Source of the DNA: Blepharisma stoltei
Lineage: Eukaryota > Ciliophora > Heterotrichea > Heterotrichida > Blepharismidae
Direction of reading: 5' to 3'
Assembly (NCBI GenBank): GCA_914767885.1
Contig: CAJZBQ010000038.1
Coordinates: 667,295-731,294 of the forward strand
DNA length: 64,000 nucleotides
Part shown: piece by piece, positions 22,025 to 34,216 of the stretch
How the letters are laid out: each line of letters starts with the position of its first letter
Position numbering within the stretch: position 1 is the stretch's first letter
Program-made: the position numbers and the translations under genes
Notes under the pieces: generated by a model
Database searches by the model: none
What the model was told of the DNA's origin: nothing
Seen by the model: the letters and a program-made list of their open reading frames with translations, nothing else

Positions 22025-22256
22025 GCTATTTAAATTTTCTATAATTATAATACATTGAGCATTAAATTTATAGCCTATGAATATTTAATAAATTATAAAA
22101 TTTTATATTATCTGGCGCTTTATAAAAGCAAAAAATGCAATTATTATTTAAAATTTGCATTTAATTAAGCATAGAAATTTTTAATTAATTTATTTTAATG
22201 CTATTTTGCTAGAAAACCTAAATATTTAAATAAAATAGTTTCCTAATATTTGCAAT

Positions 22257-22493
22257 AGGGCAGTTATTAGTATAGTCTGTAAGACTAGCTAGGCCCATAA
22301 GGCTTTTTTTTACCTGACCAAGATTAGTTTTGTTATCAAGTGCGTAAAATAGAATTTGAAGATAAAAAACTAAGACTGCATGACCAATCAAGATAAAAAG
22401 AATTAACGAGAGCAATTTGATCTTGGTTAGGCAAAAAATCCTCTTTATGGGCCTAGCCAGTCTAACTGACTATATTTTTAAATTATTTCAACA
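22257..22493. mobile_element. Palindromic TIR element
   Basis: About 30-40 bp terminal inverted repeats: TATAGTCTGTAAGACTAGCT then AGGCCCATAA on the left, matched inverted by GGGCCTAGCCAGTCTAACTG and ACTATA on the right. TA at the outer ends. A 65-codon hydrophobic frame inside is probably not a gene. Confidence 0.8.
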
Positions 22494-22802
22494 ATTAGTT
22501 TATCCAGTTCAATCTACATAAATTTTTCTTCAAAGCTGCTTCAGAGCTTTTAAATTTTAGGTCTTGATCCTTTATGGACATAAGTTATCAAAATCTCAAC
22601 ATATCTATTCAATAATGTGCGTCTACACTATCCACAAGAATTCATTAGCTAAGATTAATCTCGGAGCTTATTTACTCCATCTGATAATAAACACTAAATT
22701 TTTTGTATGATATTTATAAATAAAATAGCCTCAACTAATTTTAATTAAATTGCTTCCAGCTTATCATAACAGATAAATTTATTATTTTACCCCTAAATCT
22801 GT

Positions 22803-22889
22803 ATAGTGAAATACACTATGTAGTGCGGGGCTTTTTTGGCTGGAACTTGAGCCAAAAAAGCCCCTTAATACATAGTGTATTTCGCAATA
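22803..22889. mobile_element. Palindromic element, family P
   Basis: Almost perfect hairpin: TAGTGAAATACACTATGTAG and CGGGGCTTTTTTGGCT, a short loop, then the inverse. Shares GGGGCTTTTTTGGCT with the element at 8709-8832. Confidence 0.75.
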
Positions 22890-22994
22890 TTTTCGAAATC
22901 AAAGAATATTTTAATGTAATATTTATATAAAAATTAGGATTAATTATTAGCCATTCTGTTAGAAGAGTCAGCTCTTTTTAATTATTCACCTTTA

Positions 22995-23351
22995 TTAGCC
23001 AAACACAACATCTGATCTAAAAGATGAGATGACATCACTTACATCTTCCAAGTCTTGCTCAATAACTCCTCTTTCTCTTAAGACTTGAAACAGGTTGGAC
23101 ACAAATCTATCATAATGAGCACCAGTAATTCCCATTCCTACATGCACCCTTCTAATTGATGTAAAAAAGTGATTTTCCGCGGTACCAAGTGCTGCCTTCA
23201 ACAGTCCTGCATTCATTGCTTTTACTCTTTCGACGTCTTTTCCTACAAAAAATCCTTGCAGTGTAGGATCAGATATATTTAGGTTATAAAATTCATCGAG
23301 AACTCTATGCCAGAACGGATCTCCTCCGTATTTTTCAAACAACGAGGCCAT
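22995..23351 (-). CDS. Truncated hemoglobin (2/2 globin, group I-like)
   Basis: 118 aa, uninterrupted, the length of ciliate truncated hemoglobins. Begins MASLFEKYGGDPFWHRVLDEFY, with the group I FEKYGG opening; the proximal heme His is in RRVHVGMGI, followed by AHYDRFVSNL. Binds heme and O2 or NO in the cytosol. The ATG at 23351 is chosen over an upstream TTG. Ends 20 bp from the epsin gene stop, same strand. Confidence 0.92.
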   Translation of the reverse strand: MASLFEKYGGDPFWHRVLDEFYNLNISDPTLQGFFVGKDVERVKAMNAGLLKAALGTAENHFFTSIRRVHVGMGITGAHYDRFVSNLFQVLRERGVIEQDLEDVSDVISSFRSDVVFG

Positions 23352-23371
23352 ATTTATCAACTATTTAATTC

Positions 23372-25386
23372 TTAAAGTTCTATATTATTAACTGACATAA
23401 GTGTTTGGTTCCCTGATAGTGATATGCTCAAGCCATCCAGGTTCATTAAGCTGGCTTCTAAATTTGAGTGGCTTATAGGGCGCTTTTCAGTTTGAAGGTT
23501 TTGAGGACCCTGAATATTGCCATTCATAAAAGGCTGGGGCTGGAAAGAGTTCCCATTTGAAAATCCATTCGTCCTTGGATTGAACTGATTAAAAGTTCCT
23601 TGAGGAGAATTGTAGGCAAAGCTATTTGGGGTAGGATAAGGATTTTGGAAATTTTGGGCTTGCATATATGGGTTTTGAGCGGTAAATTGAGGGTTCGGTA
23701 TTGGATTATTGTAAAATTGATTTTGGGGGTAATAAAGGTTTTGAGCTGGAACTTGAGGGTTCTGTTTGGGATAAACAGAATATGAAGGTTCAATACTCAC
23801 AGAGTCAAAGGGATCTGAATAAGCTGGTGCTGCTTTGGTTTGCTGAGTAGCTGAAGCTTCATCAAATGGGTTATAAGAATTTGATGGATAGCTACTATTG
23901 AAACTTGGCATTGACTGCTGGAGCACAGGCTTTGGAATATCTGTTGTAAACAAGTCAGCTAATAATTCTTGGGTTGAAGGGGTTGGTGTAACTGGCTCTG
24001 CAGCGAAGCCATTTGCTAAACTCTTTGAATTTGGGAGGTTTGTAACGCTGTGTGAGTGTTGGTTCGGTTTTTGCTTTAATTGTGTTCCTTTAAAGAAATC
24101 TGGCTTACTTTGACTGCTGCCATTAGTTATCCCATTATTCTGACTTATAGGAGGGAATTCTTGTGCTTCCTGATTAATTTTCCTTTTTTGGTCTTTTACT
24201 TGGATTCCTTTAAAAATGTCTTGCTTAGGCTTTTCTTGGAATTCTTGCTTACTCCCCCCCCCCCCCTCCGTGAGCGAAACAAAACCATTAGAAAAATCGC
24301 CATTTTTTGACCAAAAAACCCACCCTCCGTGAGTGAACAAAAATTTTTTTAATAGAAAAATTTTAATGGAAAAAATTTTGATATATAAGTGATAATTAGT
24401 ATAATGAAATCTAGAGCTAATTCTGTTTAAATTTTAAACAAATTGCGTTTTTAAAAACATAAATTTTGCAAATTAAATTAATATTTGCTTCCCAATTTTT
24501 GCAAATTAGGATTTTTTTAAATTTCGAAAAAAATATTTTTTTATAAAATTTATATATAAATTTTTTTTTAAAAAAAAAAATTAACCCCCCTCCGTGAGCG
24601 AACAAAATTTTTTTGTTCGCTCACGGAGGGGGGGGGGGGGGAGTTAGGTTTTTCTTGAAAAATGTCTACCTTTGGCCTCTGATTGAAAATATCTTTGAAG
24701 CTCTCCGGCGCCTCTGTCGGCTCTTGCTTGCTTTCAGGCTGCCTATTCACAGCAGCTGGACTAATTTTGGCCTGCTCATACCAAGGTTCATTCTGTACAG
24801 GCGCCGGATTTTTTTCAATGATTTTGGTCTGTGGTGGCTCATAATTGTAATTGCTAATCGGTTCTTCATATTTCATCACCTGTGGAGGATTTTGATGGCT
24901 ACCTACTTCTTTTGACGAAATCGACATAAACCTCTCCCTCTGTATTCTACCTGCAGCCCTTTCTTCTTGCAAAAACTGTTCATTACTTAAAAGGTGGACT
25001 ATTTGCCTTACCTTTGTCCTGACCACATCGCCTTGCTCCAATCCTTTTTCCCTATACGAAAATTCCAGTAAAGCCCTAACTCTGGCTTGGTTGGTTTGTA
25101 TATCAGACAAAATATAGTTTGACCCTACCTTTATGAGTGTTTCTATCAGTGTAAGGGTCTTGCTAATTTTTTTCCAGTCTTTTTCAGGTGCTTTTAAGTA
25201 ATGCCAAATTGCCTTTGAGATGACTGGGACTTCTTCGGTGTTGAAGCTCTTGTCGGCAATTGAGTAAAGTGAGCTTTTGGAAGGTACCGAGTCGTTATTC
25301 TTTGTCACTTCCGAAATGAGCTTTTCTAGTGGCGTTTTTGTAAGTTTATGCTTCAAGTTTGTTGCTGCTTTCTTAAATCTCTCCAT
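23372..25386 (-). CDS. Epsin-like ENTH-domain protein (interrupted)
   Basis: 539 aa after removal of one MITE. ENTH domain at about 1-140: TPLEKLISEVTKNNDSVPSK, HYLKAPEKDWKKISKTLTLI and ARVRALLEFSYREKG. The rest is disordered, Gln/Asn/Pro-rich, with NPF near the middle (SYNPFDEAS) and repeated QEKPKQDIFK-type segments. Clathrin adaptor that binds phosphoinositides at membranes and EH-domain proteins through NPF. The MITE falls in the disordered tail; removal joins VDIFQEKP to KQEFQEKPKQD. Confidence 0.92.
24252..24646 (-). mobile_element. MITE-A copy 5 (IES) in the epsin gene
   Basis: Full-length reverse copy, hairpin end at the right. TA at 24250-24251 and 24645-24646. Removal keeps the frame. 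Confidence 0.94.
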
Positions 25387-25634
25387 TTTATCAGATAATT
25401 ATAAGCTTCTTAACGACCCAAGGTGTTGAGAATATTTATAGAGAGTGGAAAAAGCAGAGATATGGTAAAAAAATGATGCCAAAAAGTAAAAAAAGTTATT
25501 AAATACGGCTACTTCGCATGAGATGCGAAAATGTGTGGAGAATTTTGATATAAAACGTAATAAAAATCCTTTATAAAGCTATTTTGTAACCTAAATTATT
25601 TGAAATTTAAACCTGATTAATTTAAACATAAGTA

Positions 25635-28600
25635 TTATTCTTCTCGAATAATCCCTTTCTGCCTTATTTTCTCAAAGAAACTGCTTGCAGCTATTTCTGA
25701 AGACTTCAGTTTGGAAACATCTCTTCCTTCACTCACAAACTCTTCATCTAAAAACACCCTAGTCACAAACTCAGAGGATTCTGGGTTCCTATAGTTTTCC
25801 ACCTTATACCTCTGTATTCTTACACTCCCAATCTTCTGCTTTTGGGCCCACATAAGCAATCTCGAGTGTGGGTGCTCCTCAATTCCCTTTGGATTCGATA
25901 TGTGCTCTATATGATTTTTCATAATTTTGAAGATAATATCTTTGCACACCTCAAAAGACCCTGAATCAAGATATACTGCCCCTACAAGTGACTCTATTTG
26001 GTCAGCTAAAACTTTCAGTCCAGGATCAGGGAATTTCTTCATGTCGATTTCTCCTTCTAATTCCATCCTTTCTTTAGCTTGGACAAGTGCTTTAATGTCT
26101 TTTGCTAAATCAGCATTATCATGCTTTAGATGCTTATATAGCCCAAGCTCAAAATTCAGCAAGGCAAAAAACCTATTATTGACTCCAGCTGTTTTCATTT
26201 TGCTTAAAAGCCCTGGAGTTGCCTCTGGGTTTTTTATCATTAAATGCTCTAGGACCACCAAATCAATAACAGCGTCGCCTAAAAACTCTAGTCTTTGGTA
26301 ATCGCAGCCTTTCATAAGAGACGGATGGGTCATTGCTTCTGCAAATAAATCCTTATTTTTGAACTCATAGCCAATTTTAAATTCAATGTCTGTAAACTCC
26401 CCTTCGATTTTCCCATAGTCAATTACAGCTGGAGGATGATCAATCAGCTTAAAGTTAGCTAACAGCTGAGTCGCTAGCTCAAATCCGCCTTCTAAATAAG
26501 CAGCCCCGATAAGCGCTTCAATGCAGTCAGCTAGCTGCTTGTGACTGATTTCTACTACAGTGTTAGAAGGCTTGAAGTAGAGCTCTCCATCTTCTTCTAA
26601 AGTTTTGTCCCAGCCAAGCTCATCACAAGCCTCCTTTTCATTTTCTTCGTCGCTTGAGCTTGGGATTTCTATATCGTCATTAAAAATCTCATTCATCCCT
26701 GGGGCAAGCCATCTTTTTGTATTCAGTGGCTTAACTTGCATATATCTGTATATTTTAAGCTGTAAGGCAAGCTTAAATAACCGATGGTTTGAAATAATTT
26801 CTATACGCTTTTTTGTGAGGAGGCCTTCTGGATCTCCTGGATTTATGTGGTAGAGATAGATTGAGGTAAGGTATTTGAGGACACAGTCACCTAGAATTTC
26901 TAGTCTTTCGTAGTTAGAGAGCTCCAGGGCACTTGTGGAGGTTATTGCTTCGATTATTTTGGTGGAAGGTAAGGGGATGTCGATTTCTTGCTTAAGATTG
27001 ATCATCAGGAATATCTTGTTGAGCTTGTTCAGAATAGAAGGGGTAAATTTGCCTATAGCCCAAGCCTGCCTTTGGCTCAAGCTATCTTCTTGGGCATCCC
27101 GATATCAAATTGGTTAAGGTTTTACAAACAGATGCTAGAAATACAACTACCTGATTGACGTTGGGACAGTGGAGCCAAAAGAAAGCTTGGGCTATAGCAG
27201 AAGATATTCAGCTGGGATCGGAAAAATCTGAGCTAAATCGTGGGGAATATAAGCAGTTCGGGAATGGTCTTTCCCTGGATTCAGCTTTGGACGATCAAAT
27301 TGCCTAAATGTCCCAAGTTTTCTTGCTATATAAACAACTGAGCTTTCTAAGTTTAGCCCATATTTTGTATGATAGTATTCTTCAACCGACCAAACTCTAT
27401 GCCTATGCTGATCCTCAAATTCATAGTCCAAACCATCCTTAATTTCTTCATAAACAACAAAAAACTCATGCAGATGCGTCGTGTATATTACTTTTCCAAC
27501 CGCGTCAAATTTCGCATCATTTGGCTGCTTTACAAAGTCAATTGCATTATTAATAGTTTCCCAATCAATCTCATCCCCCAATAATGGTATCACACAAGTA
27601 GGGATTTCAGTAATTTCTTTATTCCCAAAAATCCCAATTTTTTCATTTTTCCTGATTTTTTCAGCCAGATTTTTGTACCTCATACCTAAAATTGAGTTAA
27701 AAATGATATGGAAGGTTTGAATTTTTAATAATTCTTCATTTGTATAGGTCTTTAAATTTAATAGCACTGGCATTGCCGTAAACGGGAATAAATTGCATTT
27801 TCCGCAACTTTCGTTAGGGTCGTGAAAGCTTTTGTCATGCTTAATATCAATCCCACGGTATCTGAATAAATTGTAAGGAAACACTGTAAAAGGCTCTCCT
27901 GGAATTTCAACTGATGATAAAATCCCAATATAAAGTGAACAATTTTCAGGAAAAACTGGATTCAGCTGGATTTTATATAAAAATAAATGTGCGTCTTGTC
28001 TAGCACGGATAGTGAAAAGGGAAAAGATCTGTGGCATAAGAGTCATAGACGTGAAATCTTCTTTTGAACGCTTTGCTCTGATTCTTCCTCCGTTTTTGTT
28101 AATAAATTCAATTTCAGGATCATCGTGTGGGTATTCTTTTTCAGTTGAATTTTCAGCCCATGTTGGTCTTAAATGCTTATTTAGCAGCCCAGCGCTAAAT
28201 AGTTCTCCGACAGCTTGCAGGCTTGCGTCTTCTTTTGATTCGTTTTCTTTATAAATAAAATGATATTCGGTTCTAGTGAAATTAGCTCTGCTAATTTTCT
28301 CTCCCTCAAGCAATTTTATTTATGGGGTTGAGTTTTATCTCAAAAACTTCTGCAAAGTAGTTTAACTTTGGGGATAACCAGAGGAATTGCTCTTCAGTAC
28401 GATCAAGAGGCTCAGGTCTTTACCCTCAACATACCCGGCGGAGGTAACTCTTAGCCGGAACACGCGCAGGAGCTGAGCCGTATAAAGCCTGGCGGCAGCG
28501 AAGCAAGAACGTCATGTTCACCCGTGTCTTGGTGAATCGAAGTGGATCGATCCAGAGGTTCATAGGCTTGACACGTGGATAAATATGGTGGCAACTCTGG

Positions 28601-31600
28601 ACAAGGCTACCCCGAAATGGATGTTAAGCGCTATAATAATATTAAGATTAAGATTCGTTTTCTTTAGGCCAGAGTTTGCTTGATCTAATTGGTGATATTT
28701 TAAAAAGCTTAGGAAGCTTCAATGTGCATAAATATCCTCCTCTTAAGCTATTAACCCCAGGAATAGTGCATTCTCCAGGCCGATAATACTTATATTCATA
28801 ATGTGGCTTTAAAACTGTATATTGGTCAGTCGGGTATTTTTTGCAGAACTCTTTAATAAATTTTACACTCCATTCGATGCACACTTTTGCCCCAGTTTCT
28901 GGGTTTTCGTAGTACTGAGGATTAGGCATCTTTCGGACTGGCTTTGAGAAATTTTCATCAGCAATTGTTTTAAGCCAGGAAATGGCGTCCTCAAAGCCAT
29001 TTAGCTGTGCCTCCATATCTTTTTTATTACCATGCTCCACAAGTACCATAAAAGTTGAGTTTTGGTCTCTCGCTCTCCATAATTAAAATATGGCGTCTCC
29101 ACCTAGCATGGCCTCCGTCCATTCAGCTTCCGAGCACATATTTTAATTATATCGGCAAGGTTTTGCCAACCCACCAGAAATGGACAGGGTCTGGACTTTA
29201 CCTTTTTGCCGATAGGTGACCAGAAATTCCATTTTTTGGGATTTTTGTGTGGTCAACCTTGACTTGCAGCAGCCGCAGAAGTCCACAGCAAGCCCACTCA
29301 ACATATCCCCTGAAAAGGAGGAGAAGACATCTTTGGGAAAATCTCACGGCAGTAGGGTCTCAAGAAGGCGAAGGATGGTTCGAGCTGCGCAAGCTGCTCA
29401 GCAAATCTTTTTCCCAGTTGAACAAGGTGGAATCGGGACGGCGCAAAACTGGTGAACCCTCACGAGTCCGTGGTGACTGCGTTAACAATATGGCATTAGC
29501 CTTCTAGTAATAATGGTAATGGTCTCTAGCTCTCCCTTTTGACTGCACATAAGACCTTAGATTAGTAGAAGACCCATCAAAACGAATCACTAAATCACAG
29601 GATGGAATATCAAGCCCTTCCTCAATTATAGTCGTTGCTACCAAAACATTGAAGTCTTTATTTTTAAATCCTTCTATAGTCTCCCTTTGACAGCGGCCTT
29701 TCATTCTATATGTCCTAAAATTTCCTCCTCCAGTGGTTTTTCCTATCAATTTTCCAGCTTTTATTTCATAACTTCCTTCAGCAGAAAAAATTTCATTCAG
29801 TAAATCAGCTAACTCTACCTTTAAGACAAGAAAATAAAAATTTAAAAAAATAAATTTTTTTATAATAGCATTATCTCGAGATTCTATCTAATCTATTATC
29901 TAGCTTTTAATCTTAAACATAAATTATATAAATTATTAGATCTTCATATTTAATTTAAAAAATATATATTTTAAAATTAAAAAACATTAAGAGCAAGCAA
30001 AGAATTTTATAGGCTTAAACAGAAGCAAGTATCAAACAGTGATTTTTCTTTCTGCTAAAACTATGACTTGAGAGGAATTCTCTTTGCCTTCGAAATGTTT
30101 TTTAAGCTCATTGACGAGCAGCTTGACTCTTTCTGATATAATTTATGTACCATAATAGATCACTTTCCCCCAGCAGAATACCGACTAAAAAAAATCGGTT
30201 CAGGACACCTGTCTTATAGAGTCTAAATCTGATTATGCATCTTAAAACCATAAATTGAGATTTGTCATTTTCGTTTTTGTTTTTAAAAAAGTTGGTAAGT
30301 GCAAATTAATTTGAAAATTAAAATGGATAGTCAATAATGATCTAAATTATTTCAGGGGCTATATATCCATTCTATTGTTTATAAGCTTTGTAATTTCATG
30401 CTTTATTGACTGATTTTCGGCTCTTAAACAAAGTTCACGTAAGTAGAGAAACAGTCCTCGCCTTCCGAGCAAATTCAGCAAATATAATCCATAGTTGTTG
30501 ATTTCGGTGACTAATAAAGTTGATTCTTCACATGCAGGAAGGTTTTCCAGACTTCTTAAAACAAATTCAAAATTGACCTGCTGGCCAATCTTTACCTCTT
30601 TTACTACAAATATCGGCTTATTCGCAATACTTGCTACGCTTTCTCTATCTATTGAGGCAAATTCGCAGTCAAGAAACAAGCATAAATTTTCTAAATCATC
30701 CTTTAAGTTGCCTTTTTGCTGCAAATTTCCATGAATAACAGGAGATGCAGTTAAGCCCATGACTTTTGGCTTGTATTTAGAGTTATGATAAAATTCCTTC
30801 ATAATGCTCATATAAGGGTGGTTTCCATTGCAATGATGGCACTCGTCAAAAATCATCAAGGAAAATTGGTTTAATCGGAGATATCCGTATCTAAGTGCAT
30901 TTAAAAACAGCTGGGGTGTTATCACTATTAATTGGACTCTTTCTACCTCCCCCCTCCGTGAGTGAAAGAAAAAAATTTTGTTCACTTACGGAGGGGATTA
31001 ATTTTTTTTCGAAATTTTAAAAAAACCCTAATTTGCAAAAATTGGGAAGCAAATATTAATTTAATTTATAAAATTTCTATTTTAAAACGCAATTTGTTTA
31101 AAATTAAACAGAATAGCCCGAGATTTCATTATACTAATTATCACTTATATATCAAAATTTTTTTCATAAAAAATTTTTTCTATTAAAAAAAATTTTTGTT
31201 CACTCACGGAGGGTGGGTTTTTGTGCAAAAAATAGGGATTTTTCCAATGGTTTTATTCACTCATGGAAGGGAAGTAAGGCTTCTTGCCAAGTTTGATAAT
31301 CCCATCGATCTGCAATTTCGCCTTCAAGGCCTATAGATATAATTTCGAAGTTTTTCGAGTATGAGGCTTGTTGGTGCACCAAGGCAATATTTGGGGCTAA
31401 GAAAACAGATTTGCCAAGGGTTTCTTTTATGAGATTCATTGCTATAAAAGTTTTCCCTGTTCCTGTATCTAGGAATGCGATGATGTTTTTTTGACGGGCG
31501 ATATCTAAAACTTGCAGCTGATAAGCCCTTGGGTGATTTTTTTCAATATTGAGGTCGTCATCGAAATCAGGGGAGTCTAGTTCGTCAGATTCGTGAGAAT

Positions 31601-31625
31601 TTTGAGAGTAATTAGAAGAGCTCAT
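25635..31625 (-). CDS. Dicer, full length (interrupted six times)
   Basis: RNase III enzyme that cuts double-stranded RNA into small RNAs. Removing six inserts leaves 1,434 codons, the size of a complete Dicer. In order: DExD/H helicase with FLDTGTGKT and DECHHC; helicase C with VLVATTIIEEGLDIPSCD and QSKGRARD; dimerisation domain (DUF283); PAZ region with YTTHLHEFFVVYEE and DQHRHRVWSVEEYY; RNase IIIa (ERLEILGDCVLKYL, ADCIEALIGAAYLEGG); RNase IIIb (QRLEFLGDAVIDLVV, ADQIESLVGAVYLDSG); and a short dsRBD-like end. The acidic metal ligands of both RNase III domains are present. In ciliates, Dicer-like proteins make scan and IES-derived RNAs that guide DNA elimination; whether this one does so or serves siRNA is not shown. 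Start ATG 31625; shares a divergent intergenic region with the kinase. Confidence 0.95.
27056..27196. mobile_element. Palindromic TA-bounded IES in Dicer (PAZ/RNase IIIa)
   Basis: Inverted ends TATAGCCCAAGCCTGCCTTT and TATAGCCCAAGCTTTCTTTT. TA at 27054-27055 and 27195-27196. Removal joins PIPAEYLLL to GKFTPSILNKL. Confidence 0.9.
28316..28655 (+). mobile_element. SINE-like insertion (IES) in Dicer
   Basis: GC-rich 340 bp with GATGTTAAGCGC and an ATTAAG tail at its right end. Unlike other members it has only a 3-bp shared word (ATT on plus). Joining there gives KLWPKENE to LLEGEKISRANF in frame. The borders are less certain. Confidence 0.65.
29079..29535 (+). mobile_element. SINE-like insertion (IES) in Dicer helicase C
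   Basis: Starts ATAATTAAAATATGGCG; ends with a TAATGG-type tail. Flanked by TGGTCTCTCGCTCTCC (29063-29078) and the same word with one change (29520-29535). Removal joins QSKGRARD to QNSTFMVLVEHG, the end of helicase motif VI. Confidence 0.92.
29818..30009. other. TA-bounded IES in Dicer helicase C
   Basis: 192 bp, very AT-rich. TA at 29816-29817 and 30008-30009. Removal joins VIVLAERKITVWYLLLFKP to IELADLLNEIF. Confidence 0.8.
30139..30363. other. TA-bounded IES in Dicer between helicase lobes
   Basis: 225 bp. TA at 30137-30138 and 30362-30363. Removal joins LINNRMDI to SERVKLLVNELKKHF. Confidence 0.85.
30946..31276 (+). mobile_element. MITE-A copy 6 (IES) in Dicer helicase lobe 1
   Basis: Slightly shortened copy, TA at 30944-30945 and 31275-31276. 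Removal joins QTWQEAL to ERVQLIVITPQLFL. Confidence 0.92.
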
Positions 31626-32176
31626 ATTTATATATGTTCATATTTCATGAGGGAAAAATGTTTAAATTTAGGGAAAAATGAAATTCTATAGATAATAAAT
31701 TAGATATTATTGATAAGAGAGGGTTAAAGATAGACCGCATCAGGCTAAGAATAAACTGAAGCAAATTTTAAGAATTTTAATTCTAATTAGAGCTAAAGTT
31801 AATTTGTCATCTAATAGCATATGCAGCATTAATTTTTGATTAAGATTTTAATAGTTTATGTATTGGAAAAGAAATATTTCGTTTTAAGCTTTCTCTCATA
31901 ACTACTCAAAAGAATATAAATGTATTTAAGTGTCAAAATAAAACTTTTATATAAATTCAGTTATCTAGACTTTTCTTAGCAATAGGAAAGAAATAATACA
32001 TACACAAAAACTATAGATATATTATAAAAGTTAATAGTCACTAACAAGATTGGTATTCTCTAACACTAAATCAATACCACCTTTTTTCATGCACTTCTTA
32101 TGAAAATCTCTATATCTCCATCCCATCATTATCAATTTTATTTAATCATCTTCCGATATTCTCGTCATAATCAAAA
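31626..32176. other. Divergent intergenic region, Dicer and kinase
   Basis: 551 bp, AT-rich, between two start codons that point apart, so it should contain both promoters. No specific motif can be named. Confidence 0.5.
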
Positions 32177-34144
32177 ATGGATCGACAACAGTTTAAAGAA
32201 ACAAAAAAGATCCTCGAGCACTCCCCACAATGCAAAAACTCAGGGTCAAGAGCCTTCAAAAACACAGCTTCTTCTATAAATGAAGAAGACAGCAGCCCTC
32301 CCTTTGGCTCTGAAGATGAAATTTTTGATTCTTTTAGCATCATGGGGTCAATCAGTGAAGGTGTCCAAGTCCAAAAGGTCCCTAAAGTCGAAATGAGCCC
32401 GAAAATTATTAAAGTCGAAGCTGCACCTCTTGATGCGCATTTAGAGAAGCGCTTATACGACTTCTTCAGAGACCCATCACAAGATGATTTCGTTGGCAAG
32501 CTTTCTGACCTTGATAAATCGAGCGAAACTACAGAGCCAACCCAGGAGGGGAACGAAAGGATGAACCAAGCTCTATGAGACGCAGCTGAAGCAAATCAAT
32601 ATGAAACCTGCAGAATGCTCATGGACAAGCATCTTCATGGAGATATAGTGGCCGATGTTAATAGCCACATGGCAGGTGGACTTACAGCCCTTCATATAGC
32701 TGCACTCAAAGGGCACGTCAAAGTATGCGAAACACTATTGGATTATGGAGACAGCACAGATTTAAACTCACAAGATGCCTCATTGAGGACTCCTTTACAT
32801 TTGGCATGCATGCACGCAAAGCTGCAAGTGGCTCAGCTACTAGTCAGGTCAGGAGCTTTTTTAAATGCAGTCGACATTGATGGGAACACGCCTTTGCATT
32901 ATGCAGTTTTGACTGAAGATAAAGACTTCCTCCATTGAATTTTGTGCAGGTTCCCAGACTTGAACTTAAAAAACAACCAAGGGAAAACTGCTTTAGAAAT
33001 GACAGACAAAATCAGTATCCACGAAATGGCAGAAAAGAAGCGGTCACCACCTCCGCTGATTGATATGACCCCTCAGAGAATAAAAATCAGGAACTCAATA
33101 GACGAAATAGCTGACTTTATGATGCAAAGGGTTTCTAATGTAAAATGCCCTTTTAGCATCCCAGAAACCCCACATCCAGAAAAGAAAAGGATTTCTCCAC
33201 TTGATTTTCAAGCAATACAACAAATTGGAAAAGGCAGTTTTGGAGAAGTTTTTTTAGTAGAAAAGAAAGACACCCATGAACAATTTGCAATGAAAATCTT
33301 GAGGAAAAATAAAGTAATGGGGCAGAATATTGTGAAATATGCTATGACTGAGAGAAATGTCCTGAGCTATATGAAGCATCCATTTATTGTAGGGCTAAAA
33401 TATGCATTTCAAACCCAAAATAAGCTTTTTTTAATATTGGATTATTGCCCAGGAGGGGATTTAGGATCCCATATAGCTAGAGAAAAAAGGTTCAGTGAAA
33501 CTAGGGCAAGAATTTACCTTTGTGAAATTTTGGTAGCATTAGAAGAGCTGCATAAGCGAGATATCATTTTTAGAGACTTAAAGCCAGATAATGTCGTTTT
33601 AGACTCAGAAGGCCACGCAATGTTAACGGATTTTGGGTTGTCTAAAGAAGGGGTCTTAGATAACTTCTCAGCAAAATCCTTTTGTGGATCTGTCGCATAC
33701 TTAGCCCCAGAAATGCTAAAGCGACAAGGCCATGGCAAAGCTGTTGACTGGTATTTATTAGGAGTTTTACTATATGAAATGCTGGTAGGAATCCCGCCTT
33801 ATTTTTCTCACAATAAAGACCAACTTTTCCATAATATCCAGCATTCGACATTAAAAATCCCTACAAGTCTGAGCCCAGATGCTAAAAGTCTGATGAAAGG
33901 CTTATTACAAAGAGAACCATCTAAAAGGCTAGGAAGCCGACGAGATGCTGAAGAAATCAAAGAGCATCATTTCTTTTATGGGATAAACTGGGACTCAGTT
34001 ATGAGAAGGGAGTTGAGGCCACCACGGCCTCCTAAGCCAATTATGGTCCATGGGACTGTTTCTCAAGAAAGGGTAGTGGCTGCAGAAAGCTTGGTGAATA
34101 ATGAGACCACCCACTTGACTGGCTGGACATTTATATCTGAATAA
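32177..34144 (+). CDS. Ankyrin-repeat AGC-type protein kinase
   Basis: 655 aa, no insert. Two TGA codons (32576, 32936) must be read as Trp; the translation is then continuous. N-terminal acidic stretch, ankyrin repeats at about 130-275 (LTALHIAALKGHVKVCETLL, TPLHLACMHAKLQVAQLLV, TPLHYAVLTED), kinase at about 340-600: GKGSFGEVFLV, FAMKILRKNK, FRDLKPDN, LTDFGLSKEG, YLAPEML, then an AGC-type tail. All catalytic residues are present. Substrate unknown; ankyrin repeats suggest a docking role. Confidence 0.93.
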
Positions 34145-34216
34145 TGTAAAATGCTTAATTAAGTAATAATTATGGATTTTATGAAATTTTAATTAATTAT
34201 TTAAAAGGAAAATCAA

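Larger units (their letters stand above)
22025..22994. other. Intergenic with two palindromic elements
   Basis: Between RING paralog 3 and the globin gene. Apart from the elements at 22257-22493 and 22803-22889 it is AT-rich; no gene seen. Confidence 0.5.

Noticed and set aside
32576-32938. Kinase gene broken by two premature TGA stops
   Set aside because: With TGA as Trp, as in the other genes here, the ankyrin-kinase protein is continuous.
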